Below are positions 25,867-36,166 of a stretch of DNA of 64,000 nucleotides, one piece after another. Source of the DNA: Vibrio celticus (lineage in GTDB: Bacteria > Pseudomonadota > Gammaproteobacteria > Enterobacterales > Vibrionaceae); NCBI RefSeq assembly GCF_024347335.1, contig NZ_AP025464.1:1550001-1614000 (forward strand), in the 5' to 3' direction. Made by a program: the position numbers and the translations under genes. Below the pieces are notes generated by a model, which was not told where the DNA came from, ran no database searches, and worked only from the letters and a program-made list of their open reading frames with translations. Each line of letters opens with the position of its first letter. Within the stretch, counting starts at the first letter, position 1.

Positions 25867-28233
25867 ATGAAAAAGGACAAGTCAAAACTATCATGCCTCA
25901 AAGTAACAGCACTTACTTTCTTAATAAGTTCTTCATTTGCTAACGCAAATATTCACCTAGAAGAACAAGTAAAGATATCCGATATAGGGTTATTTTTTGA
26001 TGGAGAGAAAGTAGCAAATAATGCTGAAAACACAGGTCCTGGACAGTATGATTATCTTTTTGGGCAGCAGATCTCAGCTCATGGCGATGCTATTAAGGTT
26101 TATAAAGACTATGTGTTTGTCACTTGGTACCGAGGAGGCAAGTACAATCGTCACGTGATGCTCAGTAGATACAATCGTGCAACAGGCAAAGTCAAAAGTA
26201 TTGAGTTTCCTCATACGCATACTGGGTTTCAAAATCAGTGGTGGATAGGTGAGTCCCACAACACAATAGCCGTAGCCATTAGCCCTGTTGATGAGTCTAT
26301 CCATTTGTTATATGACATGCATGCATACTCGAATTCCAAGCCATCCGATGGCAGTTTAAGCCAGGACTATTTTCGATACAGCTTTTCAATGAATAATGCT
26401 GCAAGTGTGCCAGATAGTGAATTTAACTTAAGTTTATTTGAACAAAATGATGACGGTGGATATAAGCACCTAACGTTAACTGGCGAAGTTGATCATGATA
26501 CGTTTTCAGGTTTGACTTACCCTAAATTCTTTCAGAATACATTGGGCGAACTATTGGTTTACATGCGTAAAGGCGGTAACAATAATGGAGGCTACCAATT
26601 TGCTAAGTATAAAGCGGATGAGAATCGATGGTCAGATTTTCAGCCGTTCAATGTTATCAATGCTAAAAGCTATGGTGAAGCATATAACTGGGGTGTATAT
26701 GGCAGCATGAAATTCGTTGATGGTAAGCTCAGGGTTGGCTTTCAACGACGTTCTGGTAATAACAATGATAAATATGTTTATCAAAATGGTTTTTACTATG
26801 CCTACTCGGATGATCCAAGCGGTGCAACGCAATGGAAAGATCACAGAGGAAACGCTTTTTCTATCCCGTTAGCAGAATCGGATAAAATTAAAATTTCTGA
26901 ACCCGGTGATCTGGTCAGTCAAACAGCGCCTAATTCAGTTTACATCGTTCATGGTTTTGATTGGACCGTGTCTGACGCTGGCGACGTTCACTTTATAGGT
27001 GCAGTAAAAACCACAGACAATAGTGAAAGGGTAAAGGTACATACTTATAAAAAATCAGGCGATGAAGACTTTACGACGACTACCGACTTTGCCGGTGCTG
27101 ACAAAATCTATACTTCTGGGAATAGAATTTACATCATAGGCTTAAATTCACAAGGCCGACCATTTGTCGAGATGGCGAAAAGTGGCACCAATGACTTTAC
27201 TCGCGTTTATGAGGCAAAAGATGGTCCGAACTTTAGGCATGGCGTCGTGCATGTAGAAAATGACAAAGTATACTACTACCTTCAGGAACGAGGTGAATCT
27301 GATAAATTACCCTTGTATGTACAAATTATTGACTTAGAGTTAGACCCTACGGCACCTGAAGGTTTTGAGTTTGCAAGTGTCGAAAACCAACCGATCAGAA
27401 TTGATACCCCTGTTGATATTGCTTTTGGCTCCAATGGAGAGTTTGTATACCTATATGGACAAGAATCAGAGATCAATTGCAACGTTGAGCAACTCGGTGA
27501 CCCTAACCCAGGACAAACCAACTATTGCTATACCCGCCCCGCGCAATCACTTGATCCTGTCGTGACTTTTGAACAGACATCAGTTGAATTAAACGAGAGT
27601 TATGATTCTTTGTACGTATTAGTCAATGCCAGCACGAACAAACCGGACAGTACAATATCTACTGTGAAGTTGTATTTAAATGGTGAGTTTTTAAGGCAAG
27701 AAAAATATGCTCCCTATGAATGGGGTGACAATGAGCGAACTGAACTACTCGGGCTTGAAGCGGGTACACATATGATAACTGCAATAGCGGTTGACAGTGA
27801 TGGGATTGAAACAGAAACCACGATGAACGTAACTGTTTCCACACTAGAACCTCAAGTGATCTATGTAGACGATGAGCAGGAACCTAATGTTGCGTCCAAT
27901 ATGTTGGATGGTGATAATTCTGATGCTTCTCGATGGAGTGCTCAGGACTTTAGCAAAGCGGTCATCTTCGATCTTGGGCGTACCGAAACCATCACTGGTA
28001 CAAGTATGTGGACTTATCAAAACCGCGCATATCAGTATCAAGTCTCTGTCTCTGATCAACCATCAGGGCCATTTACTCTGCTTTCCGATATGGGTGAGAA
28101 TACCAGTAGTGCACAACCTCTAACGACTCATGATCAAGCACAGGGTCGTTATGTTAAGCTAAATGTTATCGGTGCATCTAATTACAATCATAATTGGGTG
28201 AGTATCAACGAGTTCAAAATTAACACTCAGTAA
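25867..28233 (+). CDS. Secreted BNR-fold polysaccharide lyase candidate (ulvan lyase-like, PL24/PL25 type) with C-terminal F5/8 C domain
   Basis: 788 residues. Signal peptide (about 1-27, cut after FANA). A BNR_4-type beta-propeller spans about 35-530. His131 (GESHNTIAV) and His152 (YDMHAY) lie 21 apart, and Tyr218 (LTYPKFF) and Arg234 (VYMRKGG) 16 apart; as I recall, the same spacings hold for the catalytic His146/His167 and Tyr243/Arg259 of the PL24 ulvan lyase LOR_107. An Ig-like domain (about 558-660) and a discoidin-type carbohydrate-binding domain (about 665-788) follow. It would cut ulvan or a similar uronate polysaccharide outside the cell. The fold is likely, the substrate inferred. 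Codons are more AT-rich than in core genes, which suggests transfer. Confidence 0.72.
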   Translation: MKKDKSKLSCLKVTALTFLISSSFANANIHLEEQVKISDIGLFFDGEKVANNAENTGPGQYDYLFGQQISAHGDAIKVYKDYVFVTWYRGGKYNRHVMLSRYNRATGKVKSIEFPHTHTGFQNQWWIGESHNTIAVAISPVDESIHLLYDMHAYSNSKPSDGSLSQDYFRYSFSMNNAASVPDSEFNLSLFEQNDDGGYKHLTLTGEVDHDTFSGLTYPKFFQNTLGELLVYMRKGGNNNGGYQFAKYKADENRWSDFQPFNVINAKSYGEAYNWGVYGSMKFVDGKLRVGFQRRSGNNNDKYVYQNGFYYAYSDDPSGATQWKDHRGNAFSIPLAESDKIKISEPGDLVSQTAPNSVYIVHGFDWTVSDAGDVHFIGAVKTTDNSERVKVHTYKKSGDEDFTTTTDFAGADKIYTSGNRIYIIGLNSQGRPFVEMAKSGTNDFTRVYEAKDGPNFRHGVVHVENDKVYYYLQERGESDKLPLYVQIIDLELDPTAPEGFEFASVENQPIRIDTPVDIAFGSNGEFVYLYGQESEINCNVEQLGDPNPGQTNYCYTRPAQSLDPVVTFEQTSVELNESYDSLYVLVNASTNKPDSTISTVKLYLNGEFLRQEKYAPYEWGDNERTELLGLEAGTHMITAIAVDSDGIETETTMNVTVSTLEPQVIYVDDEQEPNVASNMLDGDNSDASRWSAQDFSKAVIFDLGRTETITGTSMWTYQNRAYQYQVSVSDQPSGPFTLLSDMGENTSSAQPLTTHDQAQGRYVKLNVIGASNYNHNWVSINEFKINTQ

Positions 28234-28267
28234 TCGTATTTTCGTTAAATATATGAAATAACGTAGC

Positions 28268-28302
28268 GAAAGGGCTTTAAGATCACTCTTAAAGCCCTTT
28301 CT
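28268..28302. terminator. Long hairpin between convergent genes
   Basis: A 15-bp perfect stem (GAAAGGGCTTTAAGA and its complement) with a 4-base loop. The T run is weak on both strands, but its place between two convergent genes fits a shared terminator. Confidence 0.65.
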
Positions 28303-28359
28303 ATTATTAGAAATACTGTCAATGTATTTTAGGACGAGACACAGTTATTTTATTTTGGA

Positions 28360-29850
28360 TTAACCAAGAAAAACACTTGGGATTTCATTTGGGTAACGTT
28401 CATGTGCAGGTTGGTTGTAATTAATATCAGAAACACCAATCAAATCGAGCACTTGGTACAGTGTTTTACCTACATGGCCAAAGGCAATGCCAGCATGGTG
28501 CGGATAACGTTTCTGAATTAATACGTGACGGTAAAAACGCTGCATTTCGGGAATAGCAAACACTGCGATAGAACCAAATGATTCAGGGTCGATATCTAGA
28601 ATATCGCCTTGTGCAACGTATGAACGCAACTTAGTGTCTGCCGTTGATTGAAGACGGAACAGTGTGACTTCACCCGCTTTAATCTGGCCTTCAAGAGTAC
28701 CACGAGTGATATTTGGCTCAAGTCCCGGTTCCATCAAGCTGTGCATGATTTTTTGGAAGCGAAGCTGTGAGTTTTTCATGCAACTTGGTGCTGTGTTGCC
28801 ACAGTGGAAACCCATAAAGAGATCTTTCTCTGTGTAGCTACCCATTTGGTCTGCAGCATTTTCAACCATGTCTTTTGGCACGGTATTGTTAATATCTAAC
28901 AAAGTAGCTGGGTGGTCGGTGGCACAAGTAATCATATACTCAGACAGTGCTCCGTAAATATCGACCTCGCAAGCGACAGGAATACCGCGCTCTGCTAGAC
29001 GAGCATTGACGTAACAAGGGACGAAGCCGAAGAACTTCTCAAACGATGGCCAGCACTTGTTAGCAAAGATACCAAAGGTTGAAGCGCCAAGGTTTTCTTT
29101 GTGGAATTTCAATAGTGCCACTTCGTATTGTGCCAGTTTTGGCAGCAGATCTGGGTATGGGTTGTTATCGCCCAACTCTTGCTCCATTTCCGCAACGATG
29201 CGCGGAATGTCTTCGTGACCTTCTGCTTGCTGATAGAGATCCAGCAAGTCCAGCTCGCTGTTTTCCATGATCTCTACGCCAAGATCAAACAGGGCTTTGA
29301 TAGGAGCATTACACGCAACGAAATCATGCGGACGTGGGCCAAAGCTGAAAATTTTCAGACCTTTTAAGCCAAGAATGGTGCGTGCCACCGGAGCAAAGTC
29401 ACCGATCATTGTCGCGACTTCTTCAGGTGTGCCTACTGGATACTCAGGGATATGTGGGCGAATATTGCGCAGGTTTGCACTGTAAGACGCGTTTAGCATA
29501 CCGCAGTAGGCATCGCCACGATCATTGCTCAAGCATGCGGTTGATTCCTCTGCAGCAGAGACAAACATCACAGGGCCGTCAAAACGTTGTGCCATTTGAG
29601 TTAATGGGCCTTCAGGTCCGAAGTTACCTAAATAGATCACAAGAGAGTTGATTGACTTATCTTTTGCTTCTTGGAGTGCTTTGATCATGTCATTTTCATT
29701 TTCGATGATCGTTTCTAGCTCTACAATATTAACTTCTTTGTTTTGACACTGCGCTACAACATTGTTTCGACGTTGCTTTGACAGTGAAATAGGAAAGCAG
29801 TCACGGCTAACAGCAACAATGCCCATATTTACTTGAGGAATGTTAATCAT
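28360..29850 (-). CDS. L-fucose/L-arabinose isomerase-family protein
   Basis: 496 residues. The fold of the fucose/arabinose isomerase family is recognised by the N-terminal region NSLVIYLGNFGPEGPLTQMA, the middle NKCWPSFEKFFGFVPCYVNA and ACEVDIYGALSEYM, which carries Glu and Asp metal-ligand candidates, and the C-terminal FMGFHCGNTAPSCM. Such enzymes interconvert aldoses and ketoses in the cytoplasm. The sugar is unknown. It is 12 bases downstream of the epimerase gene, so the two are co-transcribed, and it converges on the lyase-like gene. Intact. Confidence 0.75.
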   Translation of the reverse strand: MINIPQVNMGIVAVSRDCFPISLSKQRRNNVVAQCQNKEVNIVELETIIENENDMIKALQEAKDKSINSLVIYLGNFGPEGPLTQMAQRFDGPVMFVSAAEESTACLSNDRGDAYCGMLNASYSANLRNIRPHIPEYPVGTPEEVATMIGDFAPVARTILGLKGLKIFSFGPRPHDFVACNAPIKALFDLGVEIMENSELDLLDLYQQAEGHEDIPRIVAEMEQELGDNNPYPDLLPKLAQYEVALLKFHKENLGASTFGIFANKCWPSFEKFFGFVPCYVNARLAERGIPVACEVDIYGALSEYMITCATDHPATLLDINNTVPKDMVENAADQMGSYTEKDLFMGFHCGNTAPSCMKNSQLRFQKIMHSLMEPGLEPNITRGTLEGQIKAGEVTLFRLQSTADTKLRSYVAQGDILDIDPESFGSIAVFAIPEMQRFYRHVLIQKRYPHHAGIAFGHVGKTLYQVLDLIGVSDINYNQPAHERYPNEIPSVFLG

Positions 29851-29862
29851 AATAATCTCTAT

Positions 29863-30882
29863 CTATTTGGTTGTTAGTACTTGATATACAACGTTGTGAC
29901 GGTACGGCTTGTTTGGCCCATAAATACAATCTTGTTTATTATCCATATTGATCTGGTTTGGATAACATTGAGTCTCTAGACATAAGCCTGCATGCTTATG
30001 ATAAATTCGGGAATTTCGGCCATGCTCTTCGTTTAAAAAATTACCGGTGTAAAATTGCATGCCAATTTGGTCACTTGCTACATGCAAGTGAAGGCCAGAT
30101 GTGTTTTCTGAAACAATTGCGTTAGTTTGAAATTCGGTTGGCTCGAAACACCAACAGTGGTCATAGCCACCAGCCGCTTTTAGTTGCTGATTGTTTAAGT
30201 CCATATTCTGTTTAATTTGAACAGATTGACGAAGGTCGAATGGAGTATCTTCAACCGGCGCTTCAAATAATGGAATTGCGCAACTATCTACAGTTAGGTA
30301 ACGGTCAGAGTTGATTTGAATACTGTGGTTCAACACATTTTCACTTTCATCTAAGTTAAAGTAAGTATGTTGAGTCATATTAATTGGGGTTTTTCCGTGT
30401 GGCATTGCTTCATAGCAGATACGGAGTTCATTTTCTTCAGATAAGTGGTACGTGACCTCAAAATCGATCGTATGTGGATAGCTTGCTTCATCAGCATTTA
30501 TCGTTGTCGCGAGTTTTAATGTGGTGTCGTTAATGATTTCGACAGTCCAGCGTTTTGCGCCTAAATTGGCAGAAGCACCATGTAAATGATTGGTGTTTTC
30601 ATTTTGTTCTAGTGCAAAATCAATATCGTCAATTGAATAATGGCCATTAGCAATACGGTTTGCCCAAGGCCCGACAACGCAACCTAAATAGCATGCCCCA
30701 TTAATGTACTCATTCGGAGTGTCGTACCCCAAAACAATATTTCTAGTTTTTTCATGCTTGTCTTGTACATAGAAATTGACAATTAAACCGCCGAGATCAG
30801 AAATATCAACTTGGGTGCCTTGTTGATTAACTAAAGAGAACAATTGGTATTCACCCCAACTCATCACTTTGAAATTTGCCAT
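29863..30882 (-). CDS. Aldose 1-epimerase (mutarotase)
   Basis: 339 residues of the GalM family: GCVVGPWANRIANG, MTQHTYFNLDE with the catalytic His, YDHCWCFEP, and the C-terminal LCLETQCYPNQINM with the catalytic Glu. It would equilibrate alpha and beta anomers of a free aldose released by the glycosidase next to it and feed the isomerase. No signal peptide, so cytoplasmic. First gene of a two-gene operon. Confidence 0.9.
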   Translation of the reverse strand: MANFKVMSWGEYQLFSLVNQQGTQVDISDLGGLIVNFYVQDKHEKTRNIVLGYDTPNEYINGACYLGCVVGPWANRIANGHYSIDDIDFALEQNENTNHLHGASANLGAKRWTVEIINDTTLKLATTINADEASYPHTIDFEVTYHLSEENELRICYEAMPHGKTPINMTQHTYFNLDESENVLNHSIQINSDRYLTVDSCAIPLFEAPVEDTPFDLRQSVQIKQNMDLNNQQLKAAGGYDHCWCFEPTEFQTNAIVSENTSGLHLHVASDQIGMQFYTGNFLNEEHGRNSRIYHKHAGLCLETQCYPNQINMDNKQDCIYGPNKPYRHNVVYQVLTTK

Positions 30883-31203
30883 AATTTAATTATCCGAATT
30901 ATTTGAATAACTAAATTTTGTGCTTTACACAGTATTTTTTCTATTATGTTTTTTAGTCTCTAATTAATAAATAAAGTTAATGTGATCCAAGGCGTATATC
31001 TATTGTTGAACTTGAATTTTGCCCGTTAATTTTATTTAAGTTACCTTGTTGATTAACATGAATTAAACTTTGTAATTACTGTTGCGTAACAAGAGAAATC
31101 CCCAAGAGGTACGACCAACTTGGGGATTAAACAACCTACATTGCTAATGTTTATGACAAAGAGTCACGTTATGCTTTACCGGCATTGGTTGGCGCGCCAC
31201 ATC
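30883..31203. other. Intergenic region with one strong hairpin
   Basis: 321 AT-rich bases. A perfect 10-bp stem (AATCCCCAAG 31097-31106, CTTGGGGATT 31119-31128) lies about 75 bases after the GH3 stop and probably ends that transcript although the T run is poor. The rest, before the epimerase gene, should hold its promoter. No gene is seen. Confidence 0.55.
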
Positions 31204-33535
31204 TTAGCCAGAGTGAGCTTCACAAACCATATTCCATTCTCTTGGCAATACTTTTTTACCAGGTTGAACTTTTATGACATGTCGCGACTCTATTTCTTGT
31301 GAAGAACGGCCTAGCATGAGATCAAACTCTCCGCCTTCAACCACACGTCGATTTGATGAGTCAGTGAAGCTCAACATATGAATCGGTAGCGTAAAGGTAA
31401 CGGTTTTAGTCTCTCCAGCGGTTAAGAACACTTTATGGAAACCTTTCAACTCTTTTACGGGGCGTACAACAGAACAAACTTGATCGCGAGCATAAAGTTG
31501 GACGATTTCTGTACCGTCACGTTCACCTGTGTTAGTGATGTCGATAGACAGAGTTACTGATTCATCAAATCCATAGTCTGTTTTGTTTAATGTCGCGTTG
31601 CTGTAGTCAAAGTTTGTGTAACTTAAGCCAAAATCAAAATTGAACCGAGAGCCAAAATGAAAGGCTATCGGTGTACCAGCACTTTTCAGTTTGTGGTTAT
31701 AAAAATACGGCACCGCTCCAACATTTTTTGGAATAGATAGGGTCAGCTTACCGCTTGGATTAGTCACCCCTGTCAGTACATCTGCAATCGCGTCTGCTCC
31801 TCGTTGACCTGGAGCCCAACCATATACGATCGCAGCAGCTTCATCTTCTGCCCGACCTAAACAATATGGGCGACCACCCGTCACAACGTCAACAACTGGC
31901 TTACCACTATCTAGTGCAGCATTGAGTAACTGCTGTTGCACACCAGGTAAGTCAAGTGTATCTGCATCAGATCCCTCACCAATTGTACCGGTTTGGAACA
32001 AACCTGCTAAATCGCCCACACATACTACCGCTACATCTGCGTCGCTTATAATAGAAGTCGCTGATTCAATATCCGAAGTACCCATACTTACCGGTGATGT
32101 TTTATCCTGCGTGACCGCCATATCAACATCCCCAGGGAAAACGGGTGCTCCGCCGTGGCGTTCTGTCAGGATATCGCAACCTTTTTGGTAGCCAATCAGA
32201 GTCACGCGTTCTTCCATTGCCTCTTTGATAGATTTAGCAACACGTTCTGATGAATCGTTACCGCTCAAAATGAGATGTACAGGGAAACTATAGCCACCAA
32301 GCAGTGCTAATGGATCATCAGCCGTCGCGCCTAGTAGTGCCACTTTACTATCCTTCGATAAAGGTAATTGACCATTGTTTTTCAGTAGTACAATCGACTC
32401 ACTGGCTGCTTGATAGGCGAGCTCATCACTCGTTTCATTATGTAAAGGCTCAGTAGGTACAGGTGTGTATGGGTTTTCGAATAGGCCAAGGTCAAATTTC
32501 ATCGCTAAGACGCGCCCAACAATCTCATCAATTTTTTCTAATGTGATGAGTTTTTGCTCAATCGCTTCACTAATGTAGGTTGTACAAGCATCATCAGGCA
32601 ACTCAACATCTAGCCCTGCGTTAAAAGCTTGTGCTGCAGCATCAACGCGATCTTTAGCGGTAGCATGGTGCTCACTTAGAAGCTCAACACCGCCGTAGTC
32701 AGCAACAATAAGACCATCGAAGCCCCATTGGTTTCGCAATACCTCTGTCATTAGAAACTCAGAGCTATGACATGGTTCACCATCAATATCATGGTATGCC
32801 GGCATTATGGAACCCGCATTACCTAACTTTACTGCCATTTCAAAAGGCAGTAAAAAGGTGTCATTCAACTCTTTAAAGCCTAAGTTTACTGGTGCGTGAT
32901 TACGCGCTCCTTCACTGGCTGAGTGACCGACATAGTGTTTTAATGTTGCGATCAAATCACGGTCTTTACCTTGAAGACCTTTTACATAACTGGTGGCCAT
33001 GATACCAACCAGATAAGGATCTTCTGCTAGGGTTTCTTCAGTACGCCCTCAGCGAACATCACGAGATACATCTAATACAGGGGCAAGACCTTGCTTAGCA
33101 CCAACGGCTCTTGCTTGACGACCAATATCTTCGGCCACTTTCTCCATTAGTTCCGGGTTCCACGTATGCCCGTAGTTTAAAGAGGATGGATAAAGAGTGG
33201 CACCTTGTGCCATTAAGCCAACTAAACATTCTTCATGCGGGATGGCTGGAATTCCTAGTCGAGTATTTTCTATTAGATGTTTTTGCAGTTGATTTAATGC
33301 CTGAACCCCTTGTATTGCACCAACAGTATGAGTACCAAGTGGGCGGGTAATTTGCCCAAGACCATGCATTAATTTCTCTTGAACGGTGCGAGAAATACTA
33401 TTGCTTGACATCTCAAGCTCGCGTTCTTGATGGTCACCATTTTCATCCAAAATTAACCACTGTGCACCTAATTGAGCTACTTTCTCATCTAATGTCATTT
33501 TTGAAAGTAAGTCTTTTACACGTTCGTTTGTGGTG
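31204..33535 (-). pseudogene. GH3 beta-glycosidase, disrupted (5' end lost, Trp-to-stop)
   Basis: A GH3 enzyme read from NERVKDLLSKMTLDEKVAQL to the C-terminus. The barrel domain includes VLDVSRDVR, KHYVGHSASEGARNH and LIVADYGGVELL with the nucleophile Asp; the alpha/beta sandwich and fibronectin-III-like domain follow. A TGA at 33051-33049 sits where the family has Trp (SRDxRWGRTEET), and the same frame continues with GRTEETLAEDPYLVGIMA, so it is a single nonsense change. The 5' end is cut at 33536 by the IS630-family element, and the sequence beyond the IS has a stop in frame and no start. No signal peptide is visible in what remains. The gene is very likely dead; reinitiation at ATG33000 would give an incomplete barrel. 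Confidence 0.88.
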
Positions 33536-34310
33536 TATACCCGTGAGCATTGAAGGTGCTTGATTTTAGCCAAAATGAGGATCATGCTAGGTGACATGAA
33601 AATAACACTATCCAATGAACAAAAAATCACGCTGATTAACCAACACGATACGACTCGTGATGGGCGAGTGCGCGATCGCATCAAAGCTGTTATTCATGCC
33701 AGTAACGGGTGGAGTCCTGAAGAAATTGCCGATGCACTGCTTATCCATGAAACAACGGTTAGACAGCATCTCAAAGATTACTCACTATCGAACAAGCTCA
33801 AGCCTGAAAATGGTGGTTCAAAAAGCTACCTATCTCAACAGCAAACCCAAAGCTTGATTTCACACCTAACCTCGCGCACCTATCATCATACGCGTGAGAT
33901 TGTTGCGTATGTTTTTGCTGCTTACCGTGTGCAATATAGTGTTGCAGGAATGAACAAGTGGCTTCACCAAAATGGTTTCAGCTACAAGATGCCCAAAGGC
34001 GTACCTCATAAGTTTGATGAAACCAAACAGAAAGCTTTTATTGAGGCTTATGAAGCGCTCAAAGCCAGCTGTAGTAAGGATGAGTCGATCCTATTTATTG
34101 ATGCAGTCCATCCGACTCAAGCAACCAAAATATCGCACGGTTGGATACGAACAGGGCATGACAAGTCTGTTGAAACAACGGGAAGTCGAAGTCGCCTCAA
34201 TCTCATTGGTGCTTTAAATCTTAACGACATTGGCGGGACTATTATTCATGATTACGAGACCATAAACAGTGAAAGCATTGTTCGCTTTTTCTGCCAAATT
34301 AGAGAGCGTT

Positions 34311-35702
34311 CATAGACAGGATCTTAAGCTCTAAGCTATTTATTTAGATAGAAAAAAGGCTTCATTTATGATCAGATAATCGTCGCCAAACAAACCACCC
34401 ATATCAACCGTGAAGCCGATGACGATTATCTCCCTACAAAAGCAGTTTAAGCAATTCTTTAATGCTGATAGCCTTCAAAAAATGGCGAAAAGTACAGGAC
34501 TTATGAAGCGATGTCGGGCTATCTTACCCGACCAGCTAGTAGTAAGCCTAGTGGCCGCTTTGAGCAAAGGAAACTGCTCATCTATTGCCGATTTACTAAG
34601 GCAATTCAATGGGATGTGCTTAAGCGCTAAAGATACTGTGGCTTATAAGCCCTACCATAACCAGTTAAGAAAAGAAGAATTTCCGATATTCATGCGCCAA
34701 TTGGCCATGCGAGCGATAGCTCAGTTTGCTCGCCAGCAGAGTGCCAACCTACCAGATAAACTCGCCACCTTTGATGATGTGCTGCTTCAAGATGGTAGCT
34801 CTTTCCACATTCATCGTGACCTTTCGAACGTTTACCCGAGCCGATTTAAACGCAATCCAGCCGCAGTTAAATGCCATATGACAATGTCTTTAAAAAAGCT
34901 TTTCTCCAGTCGCAATGAGCATCAGCGCTGATACAGCATCAGAAAGAGACTTTTTGCCCGCCCCCAAAACAATGAGTAACAAATTGTTGTTGGCTGACGC
35001 AGGGTACCCTGACTTCCAATTCTTTACTGAGCTTGAACTGTATGGTGGTTTCTATATTTTTTCGAGGAGCAAAGTCCCTGAATCCTCATGTTATAGAAGC
35101 GAGAAACGGTCAGGGCCGGCATTTATCTAAACTAGAAGGAAAGAAGCTCAAAGACATCACTCGAGGTACTAATCGCTCACAGGTACTCGACCTTAAAGTT
35201 CGTAGTGGTAAGCAAGAATTTAGAGTGGTAAGACGTTGGTTTGCAGAAGAAAAGCGATTCTGTATTTGGTTAACTAACTTGCCTTCAGGTACCTATACTG
35301 CTGATGACATAATGGCGATCTACCGCTGTCGATGGCAGGTGGAGTTGCTTTTTAAAGAATTAAAATCTCACACAAACTGGCAACGATTTGTCACCGCACA
35401 AAAGGCCATCGTTGATGGGCTTATCTGGGCCAGTTTACTCTCGCTGATCATCAGGCGCAGTACTGCGCTTCAGATAATGCCATCGGTCTCGCTGTTTAAG
35501 GCGGCAAAAAATGTGGATGTGTGGCTGTTGCCCATATTTGAATGTATCAGCCACAAGGCATGGTCAGAAATAGGCAATAAACTGGAATGGGCCTCTAGCT
35601 ATATATTTAAGAACGCACAAAAGTCCGCCCAGAGGAAGTCAAAGAAAAACATCACGTTAGACGGGATTTATGCTGGTCTTAATGCTTAAGGTTCAGTCTA
35701 TG
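34311..35702 (+). mobile_element. IS4-family element, copy 1 (inside the IS630-family element)
   Basis: 1392 bp. Imperfect 18-bp inverted repeats: CATAGACAGGATCTTAAG on the left, CATAGACTGAACCTTAAG read inward from the right. A 10-bp target duplication AGAGAGCGTT flanks it (34301-34310 and 35703-35712). Two further copies lie at 47393-50173. Confidence 0.93.
34410..35689 (+). pseudogene. IS4-family transposase, copy 1, two apparent frameshifts
   Basis: The protein reads in three frames: MKPMTIISLQKQFKQFFNAD to CHMTMSLKK, then SISADTASERDFLPAP to LYGGFYIF, then RGAKSLNPHVIEA to the C-terminal ITLDGIYAGLNA. The breaks fall in homopolymers: six A near 34892 (five in the other copies and needed for the frame) and six T near 35057 (five needed). 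DDE residues are present (DVLLQDGSSFH, LLADAGYPD, YRCRWQVELLFKELK). Start is GTG34410 or ATG34419. Confidence 0.85.
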
Positions 35703-36166
35703 AGAGAGCGTTATCCATTAGAACACAAGCTCCATCTTATCTTAGATGGTGCGGGGTACCATCGCAGTGAACTAGTCAGGGATGCTGCTTTTGTCTTGAA
35801 TATTGAGCTTCATTATCTTCCACCTTATAGTCCGAATCTAAATCCAATCGAGCGGCTTTGGAAAGTGATGAACGAATATTCAAGGAACAACGTTTATTTC
35901 AAAACTAAACGGGAATTCAGAGAAGCCATCGAGAATTTTGGCATTTTGACTCTACCTGAGATCGCAGACTCTTTGACGTCTCGAATAAATGATAATTTTC
36001 AAGTGCTCAAACCCGCATCTTCAAGTTGACTGGGTATAACACTAATCGTTCACTATCTATCCAAGTCCATGACGCTGGAGTGTACCAATTTAATAGTCTT
36101 GTATGATACGACCATGATCCTCTTGCTCAATCAGCATGCAGCTTATTTTTAAATGGGGAGTTCAGT

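Larger units (their letters stand above)
33596..36029 (+). pseudogene. IS630-family transposase, split by an IS4-family insertion
   Basis: The N-terminal part (33596-34310; HTH region, first Asp in LLFIDAVHPTQ) and the C-terminal part (35713-36029; second Asp in LILDGAGYHRS, Glu in YSPNLNPIERLWK) join perfectly as CQIRERYPLEHK once the IS4-family copy and one target duplication are removed. Thus the coding sequence was intact before the insertion. The true start is taken as ATG33596 (MKITLSNEQK). Confidence 0.88.
33538..36036 (+). mobile_element. IS630-family element interrupted by an IS4-family element
   Basis: Its ends lie next to TA dinucleotides (33536-33537 and 36037-36038), the target used by this family, with imperfect inverted repeats (TACCCGTGAGCATTGAAGG at the left, a related TACCCAGTCAACTTGAAGA read inward from the right). 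Without the inserted IS4-family copy and its 10-bp duplication the element is about 1.1 kb, a normal size. It ends the GH3 gene on its left. Confidence 0.82.

Noticed and set aside
33049..33051. TGA in the GH3 gene as selenocysteine or programmed read-through.
   Set aside because: The family has Trp here, no SECIS-like hairpin is evident and the gene has also lost its 5' end.
34885..34905. A run of A followed by G in the IS4-family transposase, like a programmed -1 frameshift site.
   Set aside because: The other two copies have one A less and read straight through there, and breaks in other runs go in both directions, so it looks like an indel and not a conserved signal.
24680..36036. A composite transposon bounded by IS5 and IS630 elements.
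   Set aside because: The bounding elements are of different families and do not form one transposable unit; a chance bracket by later insertions is simpler.
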